A DNA stretch of 64,000 bases, from NCBI GenBank assembly GCA_017501245.1, contig JAFVXI010000026.1:94932-158931 (forward strand), written 5' to 3'. The translations under genes and the position numbers were made by a program. The notes below the pieces were generated by a model, which was given only the letters and a program-made list of their open reading frames with translations, was not told the DNA's origin and made no database searches. Within the stretch, counting starts at the first letter, position 1; every line of letters begins with the position of its first letter. The DNA is from Clostridia bacterium. GTDB lineage: Bacteria > Bacillota > Clostridia > Oscillospirales > CAG-272. Shown here piece by piece: positions 26,669 through 35,149 of the stretch.

Positions 26669-26714
26669 ATGAATAACCGTATGAATAAATGCATATTTTG
26701 TGCATATTCTTATC
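26669..26714 (+). promoter_or_regulatory. Putative ArgR-box cluster, distal
   Basis: ATGAATAA occurs twice (26669 and 26681), followed by two TGCATATT copies, giving a rough inverted repeat centred on TTTTG (ATGAATAAATGCATA / TGCATATTCTTAT). The words match ArgR half-sites. It lies about 150 bp upstream of the argG promoter. The 380-bp gap otherwise holds AT-rich AAAATATT repeats and no convincing gene. Confidence 0.4.
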
Positions 26715-26861
26715 GCTGTTTAGCTTTAAAAAGCGAAAGGAGCAAGGCTGCAATGCGGCAAAAATATTTTGCAAGACTCCAAACAAAATATTTTATCATG
26801 CACAAAATATTAAAGAAAATCAAGAAAAATCAAAAGAATTTGACTTTTTTTGAAAAAGGGG

Positions 26862-26890
26862 TTGACAACTGCGAATTAATATGCTAGAAT
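26862..26890 (+). promoter_or_regulatory. SigA promoter of the argGHF genes
   Basis: TTGACA (26862-26867), 17-nt spacer, TAGAAT (26885-26890). The predicted start near 26897 falls inside the putative ArgR box. Confidence 0.85.
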
Positions 26891-26893
26891 GTG

Positions 26894-26907
26894 TGCATAT
26901 TTATTCA
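26894..26907 (+). promoter_or_regulatory. Putative ArgR operator at the argG transcription start
   Basis: TGCATATTTATTCA differs at one position from the bacterial ARG-box half consensus TGAATWWWWATTCA. Its position over the transcription start is right for arginine-dependent repression. Binding is inferred; no argR gene is in the window. Confidence 0.55.
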
Positions 26908-26923
26908 ATCGGAGGTTCTGAAA

Positions 26924-28141
26924 ATGAACAAGGAAAATATCAAAAAGGTAGTCCTGGCTTATTCGGGAGGCCTCGACACCTCGATCATCATCCCGTGGCT
27001 TAAGGAGAATTACAACAACTGCGAGGTCATTGCCGTTTCGGGCAACGTTGGCCAGGCAGACGAGCTTGAGGGCCTTGAGGAAAAGGCGCTTAAGACGGGT
27101 GCATCGAAGCTTTACGTGCTCGACCTCACCGACGAGTACGTTGACGAGTATATCATCCCCACGATGAAGGCGGGCGCCGTCTACGAGGAGTATCTTCTCG
27201 GCACGAGCCATGCTCGCCCCTGTATCGCCAAGGGACTTGTTGAGATAGCTCTCAAGGAGGGCGCAGATGCGATCTGTCACGGCTGCACCGGAAAGGGCAA
27301 CGACCAGGTTCGCTTCGAGCTTGCTATAAAGCATTTTGCACCCTCGATGCCTATCATCGCCCCCTGGCGTGAGTGGGACATCAAGTCGAGAGAGGAGGAG
27401 ATCGACTACGCCGAAGCTCATAACGTACCTCTTAAGATCAACCGTGAGACAAACTATTCCAAGGATAAAAACCTCTGGCATCTCTCCCACGAGGGTCTTG
27501 ACCTTGAGGACACGGGCAACGAGCCTATGTATGAGAAGCTTGGCTTCCTTGAGATGTCTGTCTCTCCTCTCCAGGCTCCCGACGAGCCCACCTATGTTAC
27601 CCTTGAATTTGATAAGGGCGTTCCCGTTAAGCTTGACGGAGAGGCTATGAGCGCTAAGAACATCATTCTGAAGCTTAACGAGCTTGGCGGAAAGAACGGT
27701 ATCGGTATCATCGACATCGTCGAGAACCGCCTCGTCGGTATGAAGTGCCGCGGAGTTTACGAGACCCCCGGCGGAACGATCCTTTATAAGGCTCACTCGG
27801 TTCTCGAGAGCATCTGCCTTGACAAGCTTACCCTTCACGAAAAGCAGAAGCTTTCCATCACCTTTGCGGAGCTTGTATATAACGGTCAGTGGTTCACCCC
27901 CCTTCGCGAGGCTCTCAGCGCCTTCGTTGATAAAACGCAGGAAAAGGTCACGGGCAAGGTCAAGCTCAAGCTCTACAAGGGCAATATGATAAATGCGGGC
28001 GTCTGGAGCCCCAATTCGCTCTACAGCGAGGAGATAGCAACCTTCGGCGAGAGCGACTACAACCAGAAGGACGCAGAGGGCTTCATCAACCTTTGGGGTC
28101 TTCCCATCAAGGTTCAGGCTCTGCTCGACGGAAAGAAATAA
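26924..28141 (+). CDS. argG: Argininosuccinate synthase
   Basis: 405-aa cytosolic enzyme joining citrulline and aspartate with ATP. The ATP pyrophosphatase loop is [10 protein letters not shown] (residues about 10-19); further landmarks are [29 protein letters not shown] and [11 protein letters not shown]. The start at 26924 is preceded by GGAGG; an in-frame ATG at 26891 sits at the predicted transcript start and is not usable. First gene of argG-argH-argF. Confidence 0.96.
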   Translation: MNKENIKKVVLAYSGGLDTSIIIPWLKENYNNCEVIAVSGNVGQADELEGLEEKALKTGASKLYVLDLTDEYVDEYIIPTMKAGAVYEEYLLGTSHARPCIAKGLVEIALKEGADAICHGCTGKGNDQVRFELAIKHFAPSMPIIAPWREWDIKSREEEIDYAEAHNVPLKINRETNYSKDKNLWHLSHEGLDLEDTGNEPMYEKLGFLEMSVSPLQAPDEPTYVTLEFDKGVPVKLDGEAMSAKNIILKLNELGGKNGIGIIDIVENRLVGMKCRGVYETPGGTILYKAHSVLESICLDKLTLHEKQKLSITFAELVYNGQWFTPLREALSAFVDKTQEKVTGKVKLKLYKGNMINAGVWSPNSLYSEEIATFGESDYNQKDAEGFINLWGLPIKVQALLDGKK

Positions 28142-28150
28142 AAGATTACA

Positions 28151-28175
28151 GTGGGGCTGACCGGGTCAGCCCCAC
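28151..28175 (+). repeat. Perfect hairpin between argG and argH
   Basis: GTGGGGCTGAC and GTCAGCCCCAC pair perfectly (11 bp) across a 3-nt CGG loop, starting 10 bases after the argG stop. There is no T-run, so it is not a standard terminator; a processing or stability element is possible. Confidence 0.75.
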
Positions 28176-28193
28176 CTTCAAGTGGAGATACAG

Positions 28194-29573
28194 ATGGCAA
28201 AGATGTGGGCAGGCCGCACCGACGGCAGCACGAATAAGCAGGCAGATGATTTTAACTCCTCGATCAGCTTCGATAAGAGGATGTATAAAGAGGATATCAC
28301 CGGCAGCATCGCTCATGCGGCGATGCTCGGCAAGCAGGGGATAATCACCCCGGCAGAGGCAGAGGAGATAATAGGCGGTCTCGGCGGTATACTTGATGAC
28401 CTTGATTCGGGAGCGCTTGAATTTAATATGGAGGCGGAGGACGTCCATATGTTCGTCGAGGAGGTCTTGACCGAGCGCCTCGGTGACGTAGGTAAGAAGC
28501 TGCACACCGCAAGGAGCAGAAACGACCAGGTCGCTCTCGACTTTCGTATGCACCTTCGGGGCGAGATAGACGCCATCTCCGAGCTTTTACGCTCGCTCAT
28601 CGCGGCGGTGGTAGATAAGGCAGAGGAGTATAAGGCCTCCATAATGCCGGGCTATACGCATCTTCAGCGTGCCCAGCCTATAACCCTCGGCCACCATCTT
28701 ATGGCTTACGCTATGATGCTCACCAGGGACCTCGGCAGGCTCTCGGATTGCAGAGCGAGGATGAATTATTCTCCTATCGGATGCTGCGCCCTTGCCGGCA
28801 CGACCTACGACACCGACCGCTATTTCGAGGCGTCAGAGCTCGGCTTCGACGGCATATGCCAAAACTCTCTCGACGGCGTCTCGGACAGAGATTTTGCGCT
28901 TGAGCTGCTCAGCTCCATCTCGGTTGCGATGATGCATCTCTCACGCTTCTCCGAGGAGATCATACTGTGGTCCAGCTGGGAATTCAAGTTCATCGAGCTC
29001 TCGGACGATTTTACCACCGGCTCGTCGATCATGCCACAGAAAAAGAACCCGGATATGGCAGAGCTCGTGCGCGGTAAGTGCGGCAGAGTATACGGCGATA
29101 TGATGGCTCTGTTTACCACACTTAAGGCGCTTCCCCTAGCGTATAACAAGGATATGCAGGAGGACAAGGAGAGCGTCTTTGATGCGATCGACACGCTTAA
29201 GAGCTGCCTTGAGATCTACGTCGGGATGATAAGCTCGATGAAGGCAAATGAGGCTAATATGCTAGCTGCCGCAAGGGGCGGATTTATCAATGCTACCGAC
29301 CTTGCCGACTATCTCGTTAAGCGTGGATTGCCCTTCCGCTCGGCGTATAAGATCTCTGGCGGCATCGTCGCAGATTGCATCAGGTCGGGCTATGCGCTCG
29401 ACGATTATCCCCTCTCAAAATACAAGGAGTTCTCCGAGCTCATCGAGGAGGACGTATATGGCGAGATCTCGCTTGAGACCTGTGTAAACAAGAGGATCTC
29501 CGAGGGCGGCACCTCGGTCGCATCTGTTGAAAAACAGATCAAACTTGTAAGAAATCAACTGAATTGCAAATAA
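28194..29573 (+). CDS. argH: Argininosuccinate lyase
   Basis: 459 aa, fumarase/aspartase superfamily; splits argininosuccinate into arginine and fumarate. Landmarks: MWAGRTDGSTNKQADDFNSS, HTARSRNDQVALDFRM, GYTHLQRAQPITLGHH and the catalytic-Ser loop GSSIMPQKKNPD. GGAG (28184-28187) is 6 bases ahead of ATG 28194; the GTG at 28182 would consume it. Confidence 0.96.
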   Translation: MAKMWAGRTDGSTNKQADDFNSSISFDKRMYKEDITGSIAHAAMLGKQGIITPAEAEEIIGGLGGILDDLDSGALEFNMEAEDVHMFVEEVLTERLGDVGKKLHTARSRNDQVALDFRMHLRGEIDAISELLRSLIAAVVDKAEEYKASIMPGYTHLQRAQPITLGHHLMAYAMMLTRDLGRLSDCRARMNYSPIGCCALAGTTYDTDRYFEASELGFDGICQNSLDGVSDRDFALELLSSISVAMMHLSRFSEEIILWSSWEFKFIELSDDFTTGSSIMPQKKNPDMAELVRGKCGRVYGDMMALFTTLKALPLAYNKDMQEDKESVFDAIDTLKSCLEIYVGMISSMKANEANMLAAARGGFINATDLADYLVKRGLPFRSAYKISGGIVADCIRSGYALDDYPLSKYKEFSELIEEDVYGEISLETCVNKRISEGGTSVASVEKQIKLVRNQLNCK

Positions 29574-29586
29574 TTATTAGCAATTC
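29561..29586 (+). repeat. 26-bp near-perfect palindrome at the argH-argF junction
   Basis: GAATTGC (29561-29567) and GCAATTC (29580-29586) flank AAATAATTATTA. Of 13 base pairs only one (A/A) fails. It covers the argH stop and ends 25 bases before argF. It could be an operator or an RNA hairpin. Confidence 0.7.
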
Positions 29587-29610
29587 TAGACCAATTTTAG
29601 ATTAACCGAT

Positions 29611-30618
29611 ATGACAAAGAGTTTAAAAGGAAAAAGTTTTTTAAAGCTGTTAGATCTGACCTCCGATGAGATAGGTGGGCTGGTTGACCTCGCTATTGAC
29701 TTGAAGGAAAAGAAGAAGGCAGGGATAGAGCATAAGTATCTTAGCGGCAAGAGCATCGCATTGATATTTGAGAAAACAAGCACGAGAACACGCTGCGCCT
29801 TCGAGGTTGCGGCAAACGATCTCGGAATGCATTCTACCTATCTTTCTCCCGACGCCTCCCAGATAGGTAAGAAGGAGAGCATACCCGACACGGCGAGAGT
29901 TCTCGGTAGAATGTATGACGGAATCGAGTATAGGGGATTTGGCCAGGACATCGTTGAATGCCTCGCCTCCTATGCGGGCGTCCCGGTTTGGAACGGCTTG
30001 ACAAATGAGTTCCATCCCACGCAGATCATTGCCGATCTGATGACGATCAAGGAGCATCTCGGTTCTCTTAAGGGCAAGCGCCTCGTGTATATGGGAGATG
30101 CGAGATATAATATGGGAAATTCTCTTATGGTCGGATGCGCAAAGATGGGAATGAATTTCGTTGCCTGCTGTCCCCGCAAATATTTCCCCTCGCCGGAGCT
30201 TGTTCTCGAGTGCGAAAGGATTGCAGCAGTGAGCGGAGGAACGGTAGAGCTTATCGAAAACCCGCTTGAGGCCACACTTGGCGCCGACGTTATCTACACC
30301 GACGTTTGGGTGTCTATGGGCGAGCCCGACGAGGTCTGGGCTGAGCGCATCCACGATCTCACCCCCTACCGTGTAACGGCTGAGCTGATGCAAAACGCCG
30401 CCGAGGGCTGTAAATTTATGCATTGTCTGCCCGCCTTTCACGATCTCGGAACTAAGGTTGGCAAGGAGATCCACAAAAAATTCGGCATCGACTGCATGGA
30501 GGTGACCGACGAGGTATTTGAGTCGGAGGCATCCATCGTGTTTGACGAGGCGGAAAACAGGATGCACACGATAAAGGCTGTCATGCTTGCTACGCTTCTT
30601 GGCGGCGAGCCTGTATAG
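29611..30618 (+). CDS. argF: Ornithine carbamoyltransferase
   Basis: 335-aa cytosolic enzyme making citrulline from ornithine and carbamoyl phosphate. Carbamoyl-phosphate loop STRTRCAFE (near residue 57), the [12 protein letters not shown] motif and the ornithine loop HCLPAFHD (near residue 270) are intact. No Shine-Dalgarno sequence is visible before the ATG (ATTAACCGAT), unlike the neighbouring genes, so translation may depend on coupling or be weak. Together with argG and argH it covers ornithine to arginine; the ornithine-making genes are not in the window. Confidence 0.95.
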   Translation: MTKSLKGKSFLKLLDLTSDEIGGLVDLAIDLKEKKKAGIEHKYLSGKSIALIFEKTSTRTRCAFEVAANDLGMHSTYLSPDASQIGKKESIPDTARVLGRMYDGIEYRGFGQDIVECLASYAGVPVWNGLTNEFHPTQIIADLMTIKEHLGSLKGKRLVYMGDARYNMGNSLMVGCAKMGMNFVACCPRKYFPSPELVLECERIAAVSGGTVELIENPLEATLGADVIYTDVWVSMGEPDEVWAERIHDLTPYRVTAELMQNAAEGCKFMHCLPAFHDLGTKVGKEIHKKFGIDCMEVTDEVFESEASIVFDEAENRMHTIKAVMLATLLGGEPV

Positions 30619-30761
30619 CATTATAGCCTTCCGTTTGTCTGCTAACCGCTTCGGAGAAGGATGGTGGAATCGAGCTGAAGAATAACCCGCTGAAAAAGAC
30701 AATCATGCGGTTCTTTCAGCAGAGCGGTATGAAATTGAATATACCTACCGACAGGGAAAAG

Positions 30762-30796
30762 GACGAGAAATCGCTAAAGATCTCTCGTCTTTTTTA
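30762..30796 (+). terminator. Terminator upstream of the marR gene
   Basis: GACGAGA and TCTCGTC, with inner ATC/GAT pairs, close a hairpin followed by TTTTTT. It probably ends the argGHF transcript, 144 bases after argF. Confidence 0.82.
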
Positions 30797-30837
30797 TTAA
30801 AATCTTTATAGAAAATGTTAAAAATATTTCAAGGTGA

Positions 30838-30866
30838 TTGACAGCAAAAAATGAGGATGATATAAT
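30838..30866 (+). promoter_or_regulatory. Perfect SigA promoter of the marR-ABC operon
   Basis: TTGACA (30838-30843), 17-nt spacer, TATAAT (30861-30866). Confidence 0.9.
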
Positions 30867-30890
30867 AGTTAAGCATTAAATTATTAACTA
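30866..30890 (+). promoter_or_regulatory. Putative MarR operator
   Basis: TAGTTAA (30866-30872) and TTAACTA (30884-30890) form a 7-bp inverted repeat with an 11-bp spacer, placed from the -10 box across the transcription start. This is the size and position expected of a MarR dimer site for autorepression. Confidence 0.6.
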
Positions 30891-30916
30891 ATTAATTTAT
30901 TCCGAGGAGGAAGGAT

Positions 30917-31363
30917 ATGAGAAAGGATCTCATAGAGAGAGCGATAAAGGGAAGCATGCTTTCATTCAGGCTCCACAGGCAAAAGCTTGACGAGCTCGTT
31001 AGCAGGATAGGCTTCCACAGGACGGCACATAGGATGCTTATGTATCTTGCCGAGCATGATGTTTGTAGCGCACAGCGTATACTTGCGGAGCGCTTTTCGA
31101 TCACCCCTGCCGCCGTTACGGGCATTCTTAAGAGCCTTGAGAATGACGGATATATCAGCCGCTCGTCGGGCAGAGACAGCCGCTATAACATTATCAGCAT
31201 CACTCAAAAGGGAAGGGAGATAATAGAGGTTTCTAAGGAGTCCTTTTTTGAGATAAACTGCAGGATGTTCGAGGGCTTTTCTGAGGATGAGCTGTTGACT
31301 GTTATTGATTTTATGACGAGAATGAATAAGAACCTTGGATATGACCCGGAGGCAGAACAATGA
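30917..31363 (+). CDS. MarR family transcriptional regulator
   Basis: 148 aa. A winged helix-turn-helix (about residues 35-100) has the MarR pattern: QRILAERFSITPAAVTG recognition region, LENDGYISR and the wing SGRDSRYNIISITQKG. It probably represses its own operon through the palindrome at 30866 and derepresses the downstream exporter when a ligand binds. GAGGAGG precedes the ATG. The stop overlaps the ABC gene start by 4 bases. Confidence 0.92.
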   Translation: MRKDLIERAIKGSMLSFRLHRQKLDELVSRIGFHRTAHRMLMYLAEHDVCSAQRILAERFSITPAAVTGILKSLENDGYISRSSGRDSRYNIISITQKGREIIEVSKESFFEINCRMFEGFSEDELLTVIDFMTRMNKNLGYDPEAEQ

Positions 31364-33105
31364 GCAAATGGCTTAAATATGTAAAGCCTTATTGGCATTT
31401 CTTTGTTCTTGGTCCGCTTTGCATGATCCTTGAGGTAGTTGGCGAGGTTCTTATGCCTCGCTTCCTTGCTCAGGTCATAGACGGCGCACAGAGCGATCTC
31501 GGCGTGTCGATCACCTCAATGATAATGATGATCCTGACAGCCCTTCTTATGATGGCGGGCGGCATCGGCGGTGCTTATTTCGGTGCTAAGGCGGCGATAA
31601 ACTTCGCCTCGGATCTGAGAAAGGACGTATTCAGTCAGATCCAGACCTTTTCCTTTGCGAATATAGATAAGTTCAGGACGGGCTCGCTAGTCACCAGGCT
31701 TACGAATGACGTAACGCAGCTGCAGAACTTCGTTAATATGCTTCTGCGCATGGCGCTCCGCTCGCCCGGAATGCTGATAGGCGGACTTATCATGGCTATC
31801 ACGATGCAGCCGAGTCTTTCTCTCGTTTTTGCCGTCACTATCCCGATGCTGCTTATCACCATCGCCATTCTTATCGGACTCGCATTTCCTCGCTTTGCGG
31901 CTATGCAGAAGAGGGTCGACGGCCTTAACGCAACCGTGCAGGAAAACATAACTAATATCCGTGTCGTAAAGTCCTTCGTCAGAGAGGATTTCGAGAGCGA
32001 GAAGTTCGCAGGCGCTAACGCAAATCTAAAGGCAGCAGGCATGCACGCCACCAAGCTTATGATCGCCATCATGCCGCTTATGAATTTCTTTATGTATTCA
32101 ACAATTATAGCCGTCGTCTTCTTCGGTAGCGGCATCGTTCTGGACGGCGAGATGCAGATCGGCGATCTATCTGCGTTCGTCACCTACGTAAACCAGATCC
32201 TCTCCTCGCTTATGATGGTCGCTATGCTCTTTATGAATACCTCACGTGCCCTCGCATCGGGCAAGAGGATCGGCGAGGTCCTCGACGAGCGATCGGATAT
32301 CTCCGATGAAAATTCCGAATATCCCGAGCTTGAGGTCAAGGAGGGTGCTATAAGCTTCCGTAACGTAAGCTTCAGGTATTATAAGGACACGGAGGACCCC
32401 GTGTTAGATAAGATCGATCTTGAGATCCCCGCGAGGTCTACTGTCGGCATCATCGGCTCGACGGGCTGCGGCAAGACCACGCTAGTCTCTCTCATCCCGA
32501 GGCTATACGATGCAGACGAGGGCGAGGTGCTTATCGATGGGGTAAACGTTAAGGATTATTCGCTCTACAACCTTCGTGAGGGCGTGGGCATGGTCCTTCA
32601 GAAAAACGTGCTGTTCTCGGGCACGGTGTATGAAAATCTCAGATTCGGCGATCCTGATGCCTCCGACGAGGAGGTCAAGCGCTTTGCAGGCTACGCCGCC
32701 GCTGACAAGTTCGTTTCCGCCTTTAAGAACGGCTACGACAGCGAGATAGAGCAGGGCGGTGCAAACGTCTCGGGCGGACAGAAGCAGAGGCTCTGTATCG
32801 CAAGAGCGCTCCTTAAGCGCCCCAAGGTGCTTATCCTAGACGATTCGACCAGCGCCGTAGACACTGCAACCGAAAGGCAGATACAGTACGCACTTTCCAC
32901 CGAGCTTAAGGACTGCACCAAGATAATCATCGCCCAGAGGATCAATTCGGTAAAGGATGCCGATATGATCGTAGTTATGGACGACGGGCGCATCACCGAC
33001 GTCGGACGGCACGAGGAGCTTCTTGAATGCTCCGAGACCTACCGCGAGATATACGAGTCGCAGGCGTCTATGGCGTCCTCGGCAATAGAGGAGGTGAGAG
33101 GCTGA
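31360..33105 (+). CDS. ABC exporter half-transporter, ATP-binding/permease (degenerate-site partner)
   Basis: 581 aa: six membrane helices (about residues 1-310), then the ATPase domain with Walker A GSTGCGKTT, signature VSGGQKQRL and Walker B VLILDDSTSAVD. The residue after the Walker B Asp is Asp rather than the catalytic Glu. This is the known asymmetry of heterodimeric exporters (BmrCD or TM287/288 type), where one site is non-hydrolytic. It pairs with the next gene, which starts at its stop. Confidence 0.9.
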   Translation: MSKWLKYVKPYWHFFVLGPLCMILEVVGEVLMPRFLAQVIDGAQSDLGVSITSMIMMILTALLMMAGGIGGAYFGAKAAINFASDLRKDVFSQIQTFSFANIDKFRTGSLVTRLTNDVTQLQNFVNMLLRMALRSPGMLIGGLIMAITMQPSLSLVFAVTIPMLLITIAILIGLAFPRFAAMQKRVDGLNATVQENITNIRVVKSFVREDFESEKFAGANANLKAAGMHATKLMIAIMPLMNFFMYSTIIAVVFFGSGIVLDGEMQIGDLSAFVTYVNQILSSLMMVAMLFMNTSRALASGKRIGEVLDERSDISDENSEYPELEVKEGAISFRNVSFRYYKDTEDPVLDKIDLEIPARSTVGIIGSTGCGKTTLVSLIPRLYDADEGEVLIDGVNVKDYSLYNLREGVGMVLQKNVLFSGTVYENLRFGDPDASDEEVKRFAGYAAADKFVSAFKNGYDSEIEQGGANVSGGQKQRLCIARALLKRPKVLILDDSTSAVDTATERQIQYALSTELKDCTKIIIAQRINSVKDADMIVVMDDGRITDVGRHEELLECSETYREIYESQASMASSAIEEVRG

Positions 33106-35078
33106 TGGCAAGAAATCTCGAAGAGCTTCAGCGCCAGTATAACAGTGCCGCACAGCCCGCAAAGGGAGGCATGCCCATGGGCCCGGGCAGAGGAGGCCCC
33201 GGCAGGCGAGGACCCCGTCCGAAGGGCAAGCCGAAGAACCTCGGCAGAACGGTCAAAAGGCTTCTCGGCTACGTAGGCAACTATAAATGGCTCTTTATCG
33301 TCGTGCTTCTGTGCATGCTTACGAACACTGTGTTCACCCTTCTCGGAACCTATATGATGGCTCCGATAATCAATCGCATTTCCCTTATCGTCCTCCCCGA
33401 CGTGCCGATCAACCCGAGCTTTATCGAGGTCTGGGCGGACGGCGTTATCGAGGCGTTTACCAAAACGCCCTTCATCTCGGCGCTTATGGGCAGCACCGCA
33501 CTTGAGATAACCGTTTATATAGTTGCCGCACTTATCCTGCTTGCGCTCATATACGCCGTATCCATAGCGACCTCCTATATTCAGGCGAGGCTGATGCTCA
33601 AGATCTCGCAAAGCTCCATTGAGAAGCTGCGCTCGGATCTCTTTAACAAAATGCAGAAGCTTCCGATCAAGTATTTCGATCAGCGCCCCACGGGCGAGAT
33701 AATGAGCCGCTTTACAAACGATATCGACAATATAGATATTATGCTCAACAACTCGCTCACCTCGATCATATCGGGTGTGGTAAATCTCGTCGGAACCCTC
33801 TTCTTCATGCTTTCAACTAACATCTGGCTCTCGCTCGTCACCCTTTGCTTCATCCCCGTATTTATGTTTGGAGCATCGGCGATAGCAAAGCTATCGAGCA
33901 AGCATTATTCGGGTCAGCAGGCCGCCCTCGGTGCCGTAAACGGCTACATCGAGGAAACGATAGCGGGTCAGAAGGTGATGAAGGTCTTTAACCACGAGTC
34001 CGAGTGCATCGAGGAGTTCTCGCTTCTTAACGAGGATCTCAGGAACAAGCAGTTCTTAGCCTCCTTCTTCGGTGGCATCACCGGCCCCGTCATCGGCAAC
34101 ACGAGCCAGGTGTGCTTCAGCGTGACCGTCGGCGTCGGCGGCATTCTTATGTTCACCACCGGCATGACCCCCGGCGCACTTACGCTCTTCGCCGGTTATT
34201 CAAAGCAGTTTGCTCGTCCCATTGATATGATCGCAATGCAGATGTCGACGATCTTCTCAGCGCTCGCAGGTGCTGAGCGTGTGTTTGCGGTCATGGATGA
34301 GGAGCCCGAGGCAAACGAGGCGGACGGAGCAGAGCCTCGCAAGATCCTCGGCGACGTAAAGCTCGAGGGCGTCAGCTTCGGCTACGTAGAGGGGCAGACC
34401 GTTCTCAAAAATATTTCCCTTTACGCTCATCCCGGGCAGAAGATCGCCTTCGTCGGCTCTACCGGTGCAGGCAAAACGACGGTAACCAACCTGATCTCGC
34501 GCTTCTACGACGTAGAGGAGGGAAGCATCACCATCGACGGCATTCCCATCAAGGAATACGACAAGGATCACCTCCGCGAGAACATCGCAATGGTCCTTCA
34601 GGATACCCACCTCTTCACTGGCACGGTAATGGAAAACATCCGCTACGGCAGACTTTCCGCAACCGACGATGAGGTCATAGCCGCGGCAAAGACCGCAAGT
34701 GCCCATAGCTTCATTATGAGGCTTGAGAACGGCTACGACACGGTCCTTGAGGGCGACGGTGCAAATCTCTCGCAGGGTCAGCGCCAGCTCCTCAACATAG
34801 CAAGGGCGGCGCTCTCAAAGGCTCCTATCCTTATTCTCGACGAGGCGACCTCCTCGGTAGATACGAGGACGGAGCGTCATATCGAGCGTGGTATGGATCG
34901 CCTTATGTCAAACAGAACTACCTTCGTCATAGCGCACAGACTCTCGACCGTAAGGAACTCAAATGCGATCATGGTTCTCGAGCGCGGAGAGATCATCGAA
35001 CGCGGAACACACGAGGATCTCCTTGCTATGAAGGGAAGATATTACGAGCTTTATACGGGCAAAAAAGAGCTCGACTGA
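33105..35078 (+). CDS. ABC exporter half-transporter, ATP-binding/permease (catalytic partner)
   Basis: 657 aa. A Gly/Pro/Arg-rich cytoplasmic N-terminus (about residues 20-48) precedes six membrane helices. The ATPase domain has Walker A GSTGAGKTT, signature LSQGQRQLL, Walker B LILDEATSSVD with the catalytic Glu, and switch His in VIAHRLSTVR. There is a long external loop (about residues 85-130) between the first two helices, common in this subunit. The ATG overlaps the previous stop. Probably a drug or lipid exporter under MarR control. Confidence 0.9.
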   Translation: MARNLEELQRQYNSAAQPAKGGMPMGPGRGGPGRRGPRPKGKPKNLGRTVKRLLGYVGNYKWLFIVVLLCMLTNTVFTLLGTYMMAPIINRISLIVLPDVPINPSFIEVWADGVIEAFTKTPFISALMGSTALEITVYIVAALILLALIYAVSIATSYIQARLMLKISQSSIEKLRSDLFNKMQKLPIKYFDQRPTGEIMSRFTNDIDNIDIMLNNSLTSIISGVVNLVGTLFFMLSTNIWLSLVTLCFIPVFMFGASAIAKLSSKHYSGQQAALGAVNGYIEETIAGQKVMKVFNHESECIEEFSLLNEDLRNKQFLASFFGGITGPVIGNTSQVCFSVTVGVGGILMFTTGMTPGALTLFAGYSKQFARPIDMIAMQMSTIFSALAGAERVFAVMDEEPEANEADGAEPRKILGDVKLEGVSFGYVEGQTVLKNISLYAHPGQKIAFVGSTGAGKTTVTNLISRFYDVEEGSITIDGIPIKEYDKDHLRENIAMVLQDTHLFTGTVMENIRYGRLSATDDEVIAAAKTASAHSFIMRLENGYDTVLEGDGANLSQGQRQLLNIARAALSKAPILILDEATSSVDTRTERHIERGMDRLMSNRTTFVIAHRLSTVRNSNAIMVLERGEIIERGTHEDLLAMKGRYYELYTGKKELD

Positions 35079-35097
35079 TTAAAACTCTAAAAAAACA

Positions 35098-35140
35098 ACA
35101 GGTTATGCAAGCAATTGTTTGCATAACCTGTCTTTTTGTT
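35098..35140. terminator. Bidirectional terminator
   Basis: ACAGGTTATGCAA and TTGCATAACCTGT form a 13-bp stem with an 8-nt loop, then CTTTTTGTTT; an A-tract precedes it. It lies between the ABC exporter (+) and the helicase gene (-). Confidence 0.9.
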
Positions 35141-35149
35141 TATAATCGA

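Noticed and set aside
26753..26887. Small Lys/Asn-rich open frame upstream of argG with a GGAG-like site
   Set aside because: It runs through the argG -35 region up to the -10 box, the site is 11 bases from the ATG, and the composition only reflects the AT-rich DNA.
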